Of a DNA stretch of 35,393 nt, positions 17,701 through 25,217 are shown in pieces (within the stretch, counting starts at the first letter, position 1; each line of letters starts with the position of its first letter). Location: contig JAJZGX010000019.1 of NCBI GenBank assembly GCA_021804825.1, forward strand, positions 1 through 35,393, read 5' to 3'. The position numbers were made by a program, and so were the translations under genes. The notes under the pieces are model-generated. The model was not told the DNA's origin and ran no database searches. It was given only the letters and a program-made list of their open reading frames with translations. This stretch comes from Pseudomonadota bacterium. Its GTDB lineage: Bacteria; Pseudomonadota; Alphaproteobacteria; Rhizobiales; Beijerinckiaceae.

Positions 17701-17889
17701 GAACTGCGTCAGCCGCTCGGAATCGCTGTTGTTGGCGGCCTGTTCGTGTCGCAAATCCTGACGCTCTACATCACGCCGGTGATCTATTTCTATCTCGACA
17801 AGATTGATTCGCGCCTGGCGGGTCGGCGCACCAAGCGTCAGGTGGCCCCCGCCAGCACGGAGCAAAGCTTGCCCAAAGCTGCTGAATGA
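14767..17889 (+). CDS. RND multidrug efflux pump (HAE1 / MdtB-MdtC-like)
   Basis: A proton-driven inner-membrane exporter of 1040 residues. It starts MSLPELCIRRPVMTTLLM and has the standard two halves, each with a large periplasmic loop. The proton-relay pair is visible in transmembrane helix 4 as GFVVDDAIVMLENI (Asp401, Asp402). Further signatures are GNSGG-free porter loops such as ADFPVLLLALSSD, the PKGFFPIEDTGFL start of the second half, and GIVKKNAIMMIDFA in helix 10/11. Similarity is highest to the MdtB/MdtC branch by eye, but substrate cannot be read from sequence. I favour the ATG at 14767 over a TTG at 14761. It converges on rarA with a 21-base gap. Confidence 0.95.
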   Translation: MSLPELCIRRPVMTTLLMLSFIAFGLIGYQQLPVSALPQVDFPTIQIEANLNGASPETMASAVAAPIERQLATVSGISAMTSSSSRGSTTITVQFALNRNIDGASLDVAAALSAVQKNLPPAMTSAPSFRKVNPADFPVLLLALSSDTLPLSKVDDYGEQVFAQQISQLDGVAQVLIFGQQKYAVRVDVDPDKAAARGVTLADVGNAVAAANSSTPVGTQYGKHQNITLDASGQLQKANDFRHVVVAFRNGAPVMLDQIANLKDSVTDTQTAAWFNSKRAVILAIFRQSDANTVKVVDQIRARLPKYNAQIPASVHADVLNDRSVSIRDSIADVQDTLALSVALVVMVIFFFLKSVPATLIPALALPVSLIGTFGFMFAFGYSIDNISLLAITLSVGFVVDDAIVMLENIVRHVEEGMKPFDAALKGAGEIAFTILSMTLSLVAVFIPVLFMGDVVGRVFREFAVTISVAILVSGFVSLTLTPMLCARLLRPINHEARQNFFARFSDRVVNGVQLAYQRSLDFVLHVRPLILLLTFVTIGASLWAYYAIPKGFFPIEDTGFLLAATEASPDTSLAAMAARQKQLSAIVRKDPAVEYAVSAIGGITSTNQGRMFVALKPKGQRPPLFTMVSRLRKEASAVPGLSAIFIPIQNLNLQGGRPARAAYQYTLQSTDLGALYPDSNRMMLAMRKLPGLRDVNTDLQIRNPVAKVIIDRQKAAALGVNADQIRTTLNNAYGSRVVSTIYTQAADYDVIVEADNNFQNHINALGRLDVRSQTGALVPLNQVSRIVRQVGPLSVNRQSQQPAVTLSFNLAPGVSIGAAITEIHGAERKLNLPASVTTSFSGTAQLFQKSLQGQGILLMAAVLTIYIVLGVLYESFIHPVTILSGLPSAGLGALIALALGGRELTVIAIIGILMLVGIVKKNAIMMIDFAIERRLQGADALTAIREAAVIRFRPIMMTTLCAMLGTLPIALGTGAGSELRQPLGIAVVGGLFVSQILTLYITPVIYFYLDKIDSRLAGRRTKRQVAPASTEQSLPKAAE

Positions 17890-17910
17890 CAAGATGGCGC
17901 GCCGCCGACC

Positions 17911-19203
17911 TCAGCGCGCGCGAAGGCTGCGCAACCGCTTCCAATAGTCGAGACGTTTTTTGATATCGCGCTCGAACCCACGCTCGACCGGTTCATAAAG
18001 CTCACGCCGATCCAAGGCCTCCGGCCAGTAATTCTGGCCTGAGAATGCCTCCTGAGTATCGTGATCATAGATATAATCGGCACCGTAACCCTCGGAGCGC
18101 ATGAGACCGGTGGGCGCATTGAGGATGGTTTTGGGCGGCGGCAGCGAGCCATGTTCGCGCGCCAGCGCCTGCGCCGCCTTGAAAGCGACATAGGTAGCAT
18201 TCGATTTCGGTGCCGTCGCCAGATACACCGTGGCTTCAGCCAGCGCCAGTTCGCCCTCCGGCGCGCCTAAAAACTCGAAGGCCTGCCGCGCAGCAATGGT
18301 GATGGTCAGCGCGTGCGGATCGGCAAGGCCAATGTCCTCGCTCGCCATGCGCACGAGACGGCGCAGCAGGAACATCGGGTCTTCGCCCGCCGCCAGCATT
18401 CTCGCCAGATAATAAAGGGCGGCATCCGGGTCGGAACCGCGCACGCATTTATGCAAGGCCGAAATCAGATTGTAGTGCTGATCCTGCCCCTTGTCATAGA
18501 GCGGGGCGCGGCGCTGCACCAGCTTGCTCAAAGCCGCAACATCCAGCATCACCCCTTTCGGTGCCAGACGCCAGACATCTTCGGCTAGGGTGAGCAAGGC
18601 GCGGCCATCGCCATCGGCCATATTGATCAAACCGGTGCGCGCCGTCGCATCGAGCGGCAGTGCCAGCGCCGTTTCGTGCTCCGCCCGCACCATCAAGGCT
18701 TCGAGCGCCGCCTCATCCAGCCCATGAAACACCAGCACCCGCGCCCGCGATAACAAGGCGCCATTCAGTTCAAAAGACGGATTTTCTGTCGTCGCCCCCA
18801 CCAGCGTGATGGTGCCATCTTCCATCACCGGCAGAAACGAATCTTGTTGCGCCTTGTTGAAGCGGTGGATTTCATCGACGAACAGCAACGTGCCGCCACC
18901 AGCACGGCGGCGTTGCCGCGCCTCCTCAAACAGCTTTTTGAGATCGGCAACGCCGGTAAAAATCGCCGAGACCTGGATGAAATCCAGCTTCGTTCCCTGC
19001 GCCAGCAGGCGCGCCACGGTAGTTTTGCCCGTGCCGGGCGGCCCCCAGAAGATCAGCGAGCCGAAATGCCCGCTCTCCAGCAAGCGCAAAAGCACGCCAT
19101 CCGCACCCACCAGATGCTCTTGCCCGGCGACTTCCTGCAATTTTTGCGGTCGCAACCGCTCCGCGAGCGGTGCAGCGGGCGCGGCATCGGCAAACAGGCT
19201 CAT
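17911..19203 (-). CDS. rarA: Replication-associated recombination protein RarA (MgsA)
   Basis: A AAA+ ATPase related to clamp loaders that acts at stalled replication forks. The 430-residue protein starts MSLFADAAPAAPLAERLRPQ. It shows Walker A GPPGTGKT (54-61), Walker B LLFVDEIHRFNK (106-117), sensor 1 GATTENPSFE and the arginine-finger region LLSRARVLVF. The C-terminal tetramerisation half includes DPDAALYYLARMLAAGEDP and RRLVRMASEDIGLADP, both diagnostic of RarA. It starts 7 bases after the stop of the Do-type protease gene, so the two are likely cotranscribed; this pairing is frequent in Hyphomicrobiales. Confidence 0.96.
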   Translation of the reverse strand: MSLFADAAPAAPLAERLRPQKLQEVAGQEHLVGADGVLLRLLESGHFGSLIFWGPPGTGKTTVARLLAQGTKLDFIQVSAIFTGVADLKKLFEEARQRRRAGGGTLLFVDEIHRFNKAQQDSFLPVMEDGTITLVGATTENPSFELNGALLSRARVLVFHGLDEAALEALMVRAEHETALALPLDATARTGLINMADGDGRALLTLAEDVWRLAPKGVMLDVAALSKLVQRRAPLYDKGQDQHYNLISALHKCVRGSDPDAALYYLARMLAAGEDPMFLLRRLVRMASEDIGLADPHALTITIAARQAFEFLGAPEGELALAEATVYLATAPKSNATYVAFKAAQALAREHGSLPPPKTILNAPTGLMRSEGYGADYIYDHDTQEAFSGQNYWPEALDRRELYEPVERGFERDIKKRLDYWKRLRSLRAR

Positions 19204-19210
19204 GGGCGCG

Positions 19211-20614
19211 TCAGCCCCCGACGATCGAAGTGAACACCTGGCCGGCGCGGTTGATGGTCAGCTTCCAGTAGTGATGCGCAACAGAGGTAATTTTGGCGAG
19301 ACTGGCGGTGTCGGCAATCGGCACTCCATTGACGGCGAGGATCACATCGCCCTTGCGCACATTATATTGCTGCGCAATCGACCCGGGCGCGATGGTGCTG
19401 ACGACCACGCCCTTGGTGACGCCATGCAGCGTCATGTCTTCGATCACGGCGGGCGAGATGTTTTCGACCGATGCGCCCCTGAACGGCGATGGCCCGGTCA
19501 AGGCGCGCAGATCGCGTTTGGGAATTTCCGGCGCGCCGCTCAGCCCGACCTGCGCCGTCGCGCTTTTGCCGTCGCGCAGATAGGTCAATTTGGCGGTGCC
19601 GCCCAGCGGTTCGATCCCGAAATGATAGCCAAAGCTCTCGACATCATCGACGCTTTTGCCGTCAATTGCGGTGATGACATCGCCGCGCCGCAACCCGGCC
19701 GTGGCGGCAGGGCCGCCCGCAAACAAATTGGCGATCAGCGCACCATCAGGCCGTGCCATGCCAAGCGAAGCGGCTATGTCTGGCGTCACGCTTTGCAGCG
19801 TGGCCCCGAGCCAAGGCCGCCGCACCTCATGGCCGCCATTGCGGGCCGCGGCAATGACAGCTTTCACAGTGTCGATCGGGATTGCAAAGCCGATCCCGAC
19901 TGAACTTCCGGTCTGGGTATAAATTGCGGAATTGATTCCCACGACATGGGCATGCATATCCACCAGAGCGCCGCCTGAATTGCCCGGATTGATCGCCGCG
20001 TCGGTCTGGATGAAAAAGCCGTAGTTGGAAACGCCAACCTGTGTGCGGGCCAGCGCCGAGACAATCCCCTGCGTCACTGTCTGGCCGACGCCGAAAGGGT
20101 CACCAATGGCGAGCACAATGTCGCCGACCTGCAGATTGTCGGATTCGCCAAGCGTGGCCGTGGGAAATGGCCCCGCGCCCTTGATCTTCAGCACTGCCAG
20201 ATCCGTGCGCTTGTCGCGCAGCACGATATCGGCTGGAAATTCGCGCTTGTCGGCGAGGGCGACTTTCACCTGTGTCATGCCGGCAATGACGTGAAAATTC
20301 GTGACGACCAGCCCGCTTGGATCAACGATCACCCCCGAGCCCAGGGATTGCTCGGTGCGCGCGCGTGTGCCCATGCCTTGTCCGAAAAATCTCTGAAACA
20401 CCGGATCATTGAAAAACGGGTTGTTCGGCACATTTTCCGTGCGCGACGCAAAGACATTGACGACAGCTGGCAGCGCTTTTTTCACCACCGGCGCAAAGGA
20501 CAGCATTTCCGCCCCCTGCGAGGTCGGCACTTGCCGCAAGGTCATATCAGCAAAGGCAGTTTGAGTCGTGAGGCACAGGGCCAGCATCATCGAGAGGGGC
20601 AGCAAGCGCGTCAA
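19211..20614 (-). CDS. Do-family (DegP/DegQ-like) periplasmic serine protease
   Basis: A trypsin-like protease/chaperone of envelope quality control. The 467-residue precursor has a signal peptide (LTRLLPLSMMLALCLTTQTAFA). The protease domain carries the catalytic triad His108 (TNFHVIAG), Asp138 (RTDLAVLKI) and Ser213 (NPGNSGGAL), and two PDZ domains follow (RRPWLGATLQ... and ...KGVVVSTIAPGSIAQQYNVRKGDVILAVNG). I chose a TTG start at 20614 because GGAG lies 9 bases upstream and the signal peptide is then complete. An ATG at 20590 would leave a short but still hydrophobic leader, and the ATG at 20701 adds a non-signal extension. rarA follows by 7 bases. Confidence 0.93.
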   Translation of the reverse strand: MTRLLPLSMMLALCLTTQTAFADMTLRQVPTSQGAEMLSFAPVVKKALPAVVNVFASRTENVPNNPFFNDPVFQRFFGQGMGTRARTEQSLGSGVIVDPSGLVVTNFHVIAGMTQVKVALADKREFPADIVLRDKRTDLAVLKIKGAGPFPTATLGESDNLQVGDIVLAIGDPFGVGQTVTQGIVSALARTQVGVSNYGFFIQTDAAINPGNSGGALVDMHAHVVGINSAIYTQTGSSVGIGFAIPIDTVKAVIAAARNGGHEVRRPWLGATLQSVTPDIAASLGMARPDGALIANLFAGGPAATAGLRRGDVITAIDGKSVDDVESFGYHFGIEPLGGTAKLTYLRDGKSATAQVGLSGAPEIPKRDLRALTGPSPFRGASVENISPAVIEDMTLHGVTKGVVVSTIAPGSIAQQYNVRKGDVILAVNGVPIADTASLAKITSVAHHYWKLTINRAGQVFTSIVGG

Positions 20615-20697
20615 GAGCGTGATCTCCGCATGAGGATGAAAGGGCGGTGTCGCCCGGCAATATGGCGTAATTGGGGATTGCGCCAGCACATTCTGCT

Positions 20698-20709
20698 GCA
20701 AGCGCTTGC
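20698..20709. promoter_or_regulatory. 12-base palindrome between the protease and dehydrogenase genes
   Basis: GCAAGCGCTTGC is a perfect 12-base palindrome in the 152-base divergent promoter region. It lies 84 bases upstream of the protease start and 58 upstream of the dehydrogenase start. It could be an operator shared by both genes; the sequence matches no consensus I know. Confidence 0.25.
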
Positions 20710-20766
20710 GCCTTGCAGAGCGCGCGCCTTATCCTGCCGCATCGCGAGCGTGGGGAATGGTGCAAC

Positions 20767-21894
20767 ATGAAAATCACAGCGGCGGTTTTGCAGCGTTCCG
20801 GCGCACCACGCCCCTATGCACAATCGCGTCCTCTGGAAATCTGCGAGGTCAACCTCGATGGCCCGGGCACGGGCGAAGTGCTGATCAGGCTGCATGCGGC
20901 GGGCCTGTGTCATTCGGATTTATCGGTGATTGACGGCACGCGGCCGCGGCCCCTGCCCATGGCGCTCGGCCACGAGGCGACGGGCGAGATCATCGAGGTC
21001 GGCCAAGGCGTCACCCGCTTCAAGCCCGGCGATCACGTCGTGCTGATCTTCATGCCGGCCTGTGGCCATTGCCAGCCCTGCGCCACCGGCCGCCCCGCCC
21101 TGTGCGAACCCGGCGCCGAAGCCAATGGCGCCGGCACTTTGCTGGGTGGCGCGCGGCGGCTTAACCAGCAGGGCGCGGCGCTCAACCATCACCTCGGGGT
21201 GTCGGCCTTCGCCACCCATGCCGTCGTCTCGGAAAATTCCTGCGTCGCAATTGACAAATCCCTGCCCTTTGCCACCGCTGCCCTGTTCGGCTGCGCGGTA
21301 CTCACCGGTGTCGGCGCCGTCGTCAATACCGCTGCGGCAGTGCCCGGAAGCACCATGGCGGTGATCGGCCTTGGCGGCGTCGGCCTCAGCGCCATCCTGG
21401 GCGCCAGATTGTCCGGCGCCCGCCAGATCATCGCCCTCGACACCGACGACACCAAACTCGCCCGCGCTACCGCGCTGGGAGCGACCCATGCCATCAAGGC
21501 CGGAACCGCCACGACACTTGACGAGCTGCGCGACATCAGCCACGGCGGCGTTGATTATGCCTTTGAAATGGCCGGTTCCGTACCGGCGCTGGAACTGGCT
21601 TATGCCGCCACGGCGCGCGGCGGCACCACCGTGACAGCAGGCCTGCCACCGCCTGACCGGCAGCTCTCCTTGCAGGCGCTGAGCCTTGTTGCCGCCGAGC
21701 GCACGCTGAAAGGTTCATACATGGGCTCCAGCGTCCCCACCCGCGATGTGCCGCGCTATATTGCGCTGCATCAACGGGGTCTCCTCGCGGTCGAGGCGCT
21801 TTTGACGCACCGCCTGCCGCTTGCTGCGGTCAATGAGGGGTTTGACCGTCTCGCTGACGGCGCCTGCGTGCGTCAGGTGATTGATCTTGCCTGA
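20767..21894 (+). CDS. Zinc-dependent alcohol dehydrogenase (MDR family, class III-like)
   Basis: A 375-residue medium-chain NAD(P)-dependent dehydrogenase. Catalytic zinc ligands are Cys48 (GLCHSD) and His69-Glu70 (GHEATGEI). The structural zinc site is complete, with Cys99, Cys102, Cys105 and Cys113 in the ACGHCQPCATGRPALC segment. The Rossmann nucleotide loop is VIGLGGVGLSA, followed by ALDTDDTKLARA with an acidic residue after the second strand, which favours NAD. C-terminal YMGSSVPTRDVPRYIALHQRG is typical of this group. I chose the ATG at 20767, which follows GGGGAATGG, over an ATG at 20671. Substrate is not evident. Its neighbour is an orphan binding protein, so a link to the oxidation of an imported or periplasmic alcohol is speculative. 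Confidence 0.92.
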   Translation: MKITAAVLQRSGAPRPYAQSRPLEICEVNLDGPGTGEVLIRLHAAGLCHSDLSVIDGTRPRPLPMALGHEATGEIIEVGQGVTRFKPGDHVVLIFMPACGHCQPCATGRPALCEPGAEANGAGTLLGGARRLNQQGAALNHHLGVSAFATHAVVSENSCVAIDKSLPFATAALFGCAVLTGVGAVVNTAAAVPGSTMAVIGLGGVGLSAILGARLSGARQIIALDTDDTKLARATALGATHAIKAGTATTLDELRDISHGGVDYAFEMAGSVPALELAYAATARGGTTVTAGLPPPDRQLSLQALSLVAAERTLKGSYMGSSVPTRDVPRYIALHQRGLLAVEALLTHRLPLAAVNEGFDRLADGACVRQVIDLA

Positions 21895-22039
21895 GCGGCC
21901 TCTATTTTAACGAAAATTCGAGGTAATCCACCGCGCCTGCGACAAATGTGTCAAAGCACACAAGGAGCGATGCAGCGTGCTTGCCATAGAGGCGCAAAAG
22001 ATTCTACGCAGCACATGAGACTTTGGTGTCGATGAGACG

Positions 22040-23146
22040 ATGACAGGTATGCGGCGATACAAGGCTATATGTTACGGATTGCTTGTGGCGGGCCTGACCC
22101 TTCCGGCCTACGGCGACAATGTCCTCACCCTGGCCAGGACTGATGTCACGGCTGCCATGCTCGTGCCCAAGACCTGGGGCGGGCCAAGCTCCGGCCCCAA
22201 GGCGGTGGCACCCCAGGACCTGATCCTGATCAGCGCGGCCAAAGCCCCCGGTGCCGCCCGGTTCACCACGGCCCTGCAAGCAGCGGCGAGCGCCATTGGA
22301 TGGCATGTGACAATCAATAATGTTGGCGGCAACGCGTCTGCCCTGCGCATGGCGCTGGAGCAAGCCATCATCAACCAGCCCCACGGCATCTTCACCTTTG
22401 GCTTTGACCCGACACCGGCCATGGCCGCCATGAAGGCGGGTGCGGCGGCCGGAGTCAAATTCATCGGGGTTGAATCAGGCAGTGGTGCCCCCACGGCCAA
22501 GGCCCTGCCATATTTTGCCGAGATCGGCCCCTCGCAGGATCAGCGCGCCCGCCTTGCCGCCAATGTCGCCATCGCCCTGAGGGATGGCCATGCCGGGGCG
22601 GTGATCCTCACGGATTCGAGCCGACCCGGCGATGTTCACGTCGCCCGGCAGATGGAACTGCAACTGCGCAAGTGCTCAAGCTGCAAGGTGCTCAGCATTG
22701 TCGATGTGTCGCGCGATGCCACGGTTCCGGTGATGATGGCGCAAATCAAGTCGCTGCAGCAGCTCTATGGCAGCCGCTGGAACGTGACGCTGGCGCCTTC
22801 GGACCGGTATTTTCGTGATTTTGGTGCGGGCCTCGCAAGACTCGGCTTCAAGGCCCCGGATTGGCCGGCGGGCATTGCTGCCGGCGAAGGCAGTGCCGCT
22901 GCGCTCAAGCGCATCGCGGCCCAAGCTGGCCAGACCGCGACATTAGCCCGCCCGCTGACCATGGAAGCCTGGCAGGCGGTCGATGAAATGAACCGGGCTT
23001 TAGCCGACAAGGATGATCCTTCCGGCTTTGAAATGCCCGCCCTGCTGGTGACCAGCCAGAACGCCGGTGATCCCGCGCTCAGCCACGGCACCTACGATCC
23101 AGCACTGCATTATCGCCACGCCTACATGACGCTGTGGACGAAATAA
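22040..23146 (+). CDS. Orphan periplasmic substrate-binding protein (sugar-type, Peripla_BP_4-like)
   Basis: A 368-residue secreted protein. A signal peptide (ICYGLLVAGLTLPAYG, ending near residue 25) is followed by a type I periplasmic-binding fold like that of ribose-type ABC receptors. Recognisable segments are DLILISAAKAPGAARFTTALQAAA, ALEQAIINQPHGIFTFGFDPTP, AGVKFIGVESGSGAP, and HAGAVILTDSSRPGD. A Cys-x-x-Cys pair (KCSSCK, near residue 216) is unusual. No permease or ATPase gene is adjacent, so it may serve a distant transporter or a sensor. Start is uncertain between ATGs at 22040 and 22049; neither has a strong ribosome site. It stands alone between a 145-base gap and the converging Atm1-like gene. 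Confidence 0.75.
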   Translation: MTGMRRYKAICYGLLVAGLTLPAYGDNVLTLARTDVTAAMLVPKTWGGPSSGPKAVAPQDLILISAAKAPGAARFTTALQAAASAIGWHVTINNVGGNASALRMALEQAIINQPHGIFTFGFDPTPAMAAMKAGAAAGVKFIGVESGSGAPTAKALPYFAEIGPSQDQRARLAANVAIALRDGHAGAVILTDSSRPGDVHVARQMELQLRKCSSCKVLSIVDVSRDATVPVMMAQIKSLQQLYGSRWNVTLAPSDRYFRDFGAGLARLGFKAPDWPAGIAAGEGSAAALKRIAAQAGQTATLARPLTMEAWQAVDEMNRALADKDDPSGFEMPALLVTSQNAGDPALSHGTYDPALHYRHAYMTLWTK

Positions 23147-23162
23147 ACGCTGAACCCCGGCC

Positions 23163-25079
23163 TTATTCGGCGACATTCAAGCGCACGCTCGGCGGTTCGG
23201 CTGCCGCAGCGCGGCGCAGCGCTTCCTGAGCTTCGTCGACCTCGCGCTGGCGGTTCCACAGCGCTGCATAAATGCCGCCTCGCTCGATCAGCGCCAGATG
23301 CGTGCCACGCTCGGCGATCACCCCCTGATCGAGCACGATGATCTCATCGGCATTGACCACCGTCGAAAGCCGATGGGCGATCACCAGCGTCGTGCGCCCC
23401 TTGGAAACGCGGTCGAGCGCATCCTGAATATCCCGCTCGGTAAAGGTATCGAGCGCCGAGGTCGCTTCATCCAGCACCAGAATCGGCGGGCCTTTCAGCA
23501 TGGTGCGGGCGATGGCGACGCGCTGCTTCTCGCCACCCGACAATTTGAGTCCGCGCTCACCCACCTGCGCATTGAAGCCCTGCGGCACCATTTTGATGAA
23601 ACGATCCATCTGGGCATCGGCAGCAGCGGCCTCGATCTCCGCTTCGCTGGCCTCCCAGCGGCCATAGCGGATGTTGTAGGCAATGCTGTCATTGAACAGC
23701 ACGGTATCCTGCGGCACGATGCCGATGGCGGCGCGCAGCGACGTTTGCGTCACGGCACCAATATCCTGACCATCAATGGTGATACGCCCCGATTGCGGCT
23801 CGTAGAAGCGAAACAGCAGGCGCGACAGCGTCGATTTGCCCGCGCCCGACGGCCCGACAATCGCGACCGTCTTGCCTGCCGGTACCTCGAACGACACCCC
23901 GCGCAGGATTGTTCGGCCCGGCTCATAGCTGAAGACGACATCATCAAAGCGCACATTGCCGGCTGTAACCTTCAACGGCGGCGCGTGGGGATGATCCTTG
24001 ATCTCCGGCGTGCGGTCGAGCACATCGAACATCATCTCGATATCCACCATCGCCTGCTTGATCTCGCGATAGACCATGCCCATGAAATTCAACGGCATGG
24101 CCAATTGCAGCATCATGACATTGACCAGACCGAAATCGCCGACGGTGTTGCGTCCCGACCTGATTCCCATCACGCACATCGCCATCACCGCCATCAGCCC
24201 GAGCGAGAAGATGAAGGCCTGTCCGAAATTCAGCACCGCCAGCGATGTGTAAGTGCGCACGCTCATTTTTTCGAAGCGCTGCATCGAGACATTGTAACGC
24301 GATTGCTCGCGCGCCTCGGCCCCGAAATATTTGACGGTCTCGTAATTCAGCAGGCTGTCGATGGCCTTGGTGTTGGCGTCATTGTCGCTCTCATTCATCG
24401 CCCGGCGGATGCCGATACGCCAGTTGGACGCAACCGTGGTGAACCACATATAGGCAATGACGGTCAGCGTGACGACGGCAGCATAGCGCCAATCGAACTT
24501 CCAGAAGAACACGCCGAGCGTCAAAGCAAATTCGACGGCGGTCGGCAGCGCGATCAGCATGGTCGTGCGCACCATGGTTTCGATGGCGGCGCGACCGCGC
24601 TCCAGAATGCGAGTCAGGCCGCCGGTCTTGCGCTCAAGATGAAAGCGCAGCGACAACTGATGGATATGGACGAAAACATCCAGGGCCAGATGGCGCACGG
24701 CATTCATGGCAACGGCAGCAAACACCGCGTCGCGGCCCTGCTGGGTCAGCGACGTCAGAATGCGCAGCAGTCCGTAGACCAGCGTGAAAGCAATCGGCAG
24801 CGACAGCGCGCCGAGCAAAGTTGTCGCGGTGGTCTTGTGCACCCCCTCGGCGACCAGCGCGTCGGTGGTCCATTTGAAAGCGAAGGGCACTCCGGCATTG
24901 ATGAACTTGCTGGCGACCATGAAGCCCATGGCCGCCACCACGCGCCAGCGCAGATCAGCCCGATCCTTGGGCCAGATATAAGGCCAAAGGTTGCCGATCG
25001 TGTCCTTGAGTGTGGTTTCGCGGCGTGGCTTAGCCGGAGGCGTAGCAAGGCCCCCATCAACAATTGCGGTTTGCGACAT
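23163..25079 (-). CDS. atm1: Atm1-type ABC exporter (heavy-metal/glutathione-sulfur group)
   Basis: A 638-residue half-transporter with an N-terminal six-helix exporter domain and a C-terminal ATPase. It resembles the Novosphingobium Atm1 and mitochondrial ABCB7 group in LSLRFHLERKTGGLTRILERG, SLLNYETVKYFGAEAREQSRY and GMVYREIKQAMVDIEMMFDVLD. The ATPase has Walker A GPSGAGKS, the signature LSGGEKQRVAIA and Walker B ILVLDEATSALD. These proteins export glutathione-based persulfide or metal conjugates linked to iron-sulfur and metal homeostasis (established for homologues). I chose the ATG at 25079; an ATG at 25166 would add 29 residues with no family support. A palindrome at 25119-25136 lies upstream. 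Confidence 0.94.
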   Translation of the reverse strand: MSQTAIVDGGLATPPAKPRRETTLKDTIGNLWPYIWPKDRADLRWRVVAAMGFMVASKFINAGVPFAFKWTTDALVAEGVHKTTATTLLGALSLPIAFTLVYGLLRILTSLTQQGRDAVFAAVAMNAVRHLALDVFVHIHQLSLRFHLERKTGGLTRILERGRAAIETMVRTTMLIALPTAVEFALTLGVFFWKFDWRYAAVVTLTVIAYMWFTTVASNWRIGIRRAMNESDNDANTKAIDSLLNYETVKYFGAEAREQSRYNVSMQRFEKMSVRTYTSLAVLNFGQAFIFSLGLMAVMAMCVMGIRSGRNTVGDFGLVNVMMLQLAMPLNFMGMVYREIKQAMVDIEMMFDVLDRTPEIKDHPHAPPLKVTAGNVRFDDVVFSYEPGRTILRGVSFEVPAGKTVAIVGPSGAGKSTLSRLLFRFYEPQSGRITIDGQDIGAVTQTSLRAAIGIVPQDTVLFNDSIAYNIRYGRWEASEAEIEAAAADAQMDRFIKMVPQGFNAQVGERGLKLSGGEKQRVAIARTMLKGPPILVLDEATSALDTFTERDIQDALDRVSKGRTTLVIAHRLSTVVNADEIIVLDQGVIAERGTHLALIERGGIYAALWNRQREVDEAQEALRRAAAAEPPSVRLNVAE

Positions 25080-25118
25080 GAAAAAAGGCTTCCTGGACGA
25101 GCGGCCTGACAAGACTCT

Positions 25119-25136
25119 GCGCCCAATATAGGGCGC
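25119..25136. promoter_or_regulatory. 18-base palindrome upstream of the Atm1-like gene
   Basis: GCGCCC (25119-25124), AATATA, GGGCGC (25131-25136): perfect 6-base arms around an AT core that reads TATATT on the gene's strand, 40-57 bases before its ATG. It could be a -10 element inside an operator. It does not match the iron-responsive Irr or RirA sites I know. Confidence 0.35.
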
Positions 25137-25165
25137 TCGGTCGCGAAACGCATCACGCGCCGCCA

Positions 25166-25191
25166 CGCAAGCCCTGCGAACGAGGCTTGCG
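25166..25191 (-). other. Hairpin downstream of the LysM gene
   Basis: CGCAAGCC (25166-25173) and GGCTTGCG (25184-25191) form a perfect 8-base stem with a 10-base loop, 27 bases past the LysM stop on the minus strand. There is no T run, so it may only stabilise the 3' end of the message. Confidence 0.3.
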
Positions 25192-25217
25192 CTTACGCAA
25201 ACAACGGCGCGGCCCCG

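Noticed and set aside
20615-20766. A heat-shock (RpoH-type) promoter before the Do-type protease
   Set aside because: A CTTG element and a CCCCAAT element occur on the minus strand but are about 20 bases or more apart, longer than the spacing I know for alphaproteobacterial RpoH.
23298-25109. A 603-codon open frame antisense to the Atm1-like gene
   Set aside because: Same compositional artefact; the encoded sequence has no recognisable fold and the opposite strand encodes a canonical ABC exporter.
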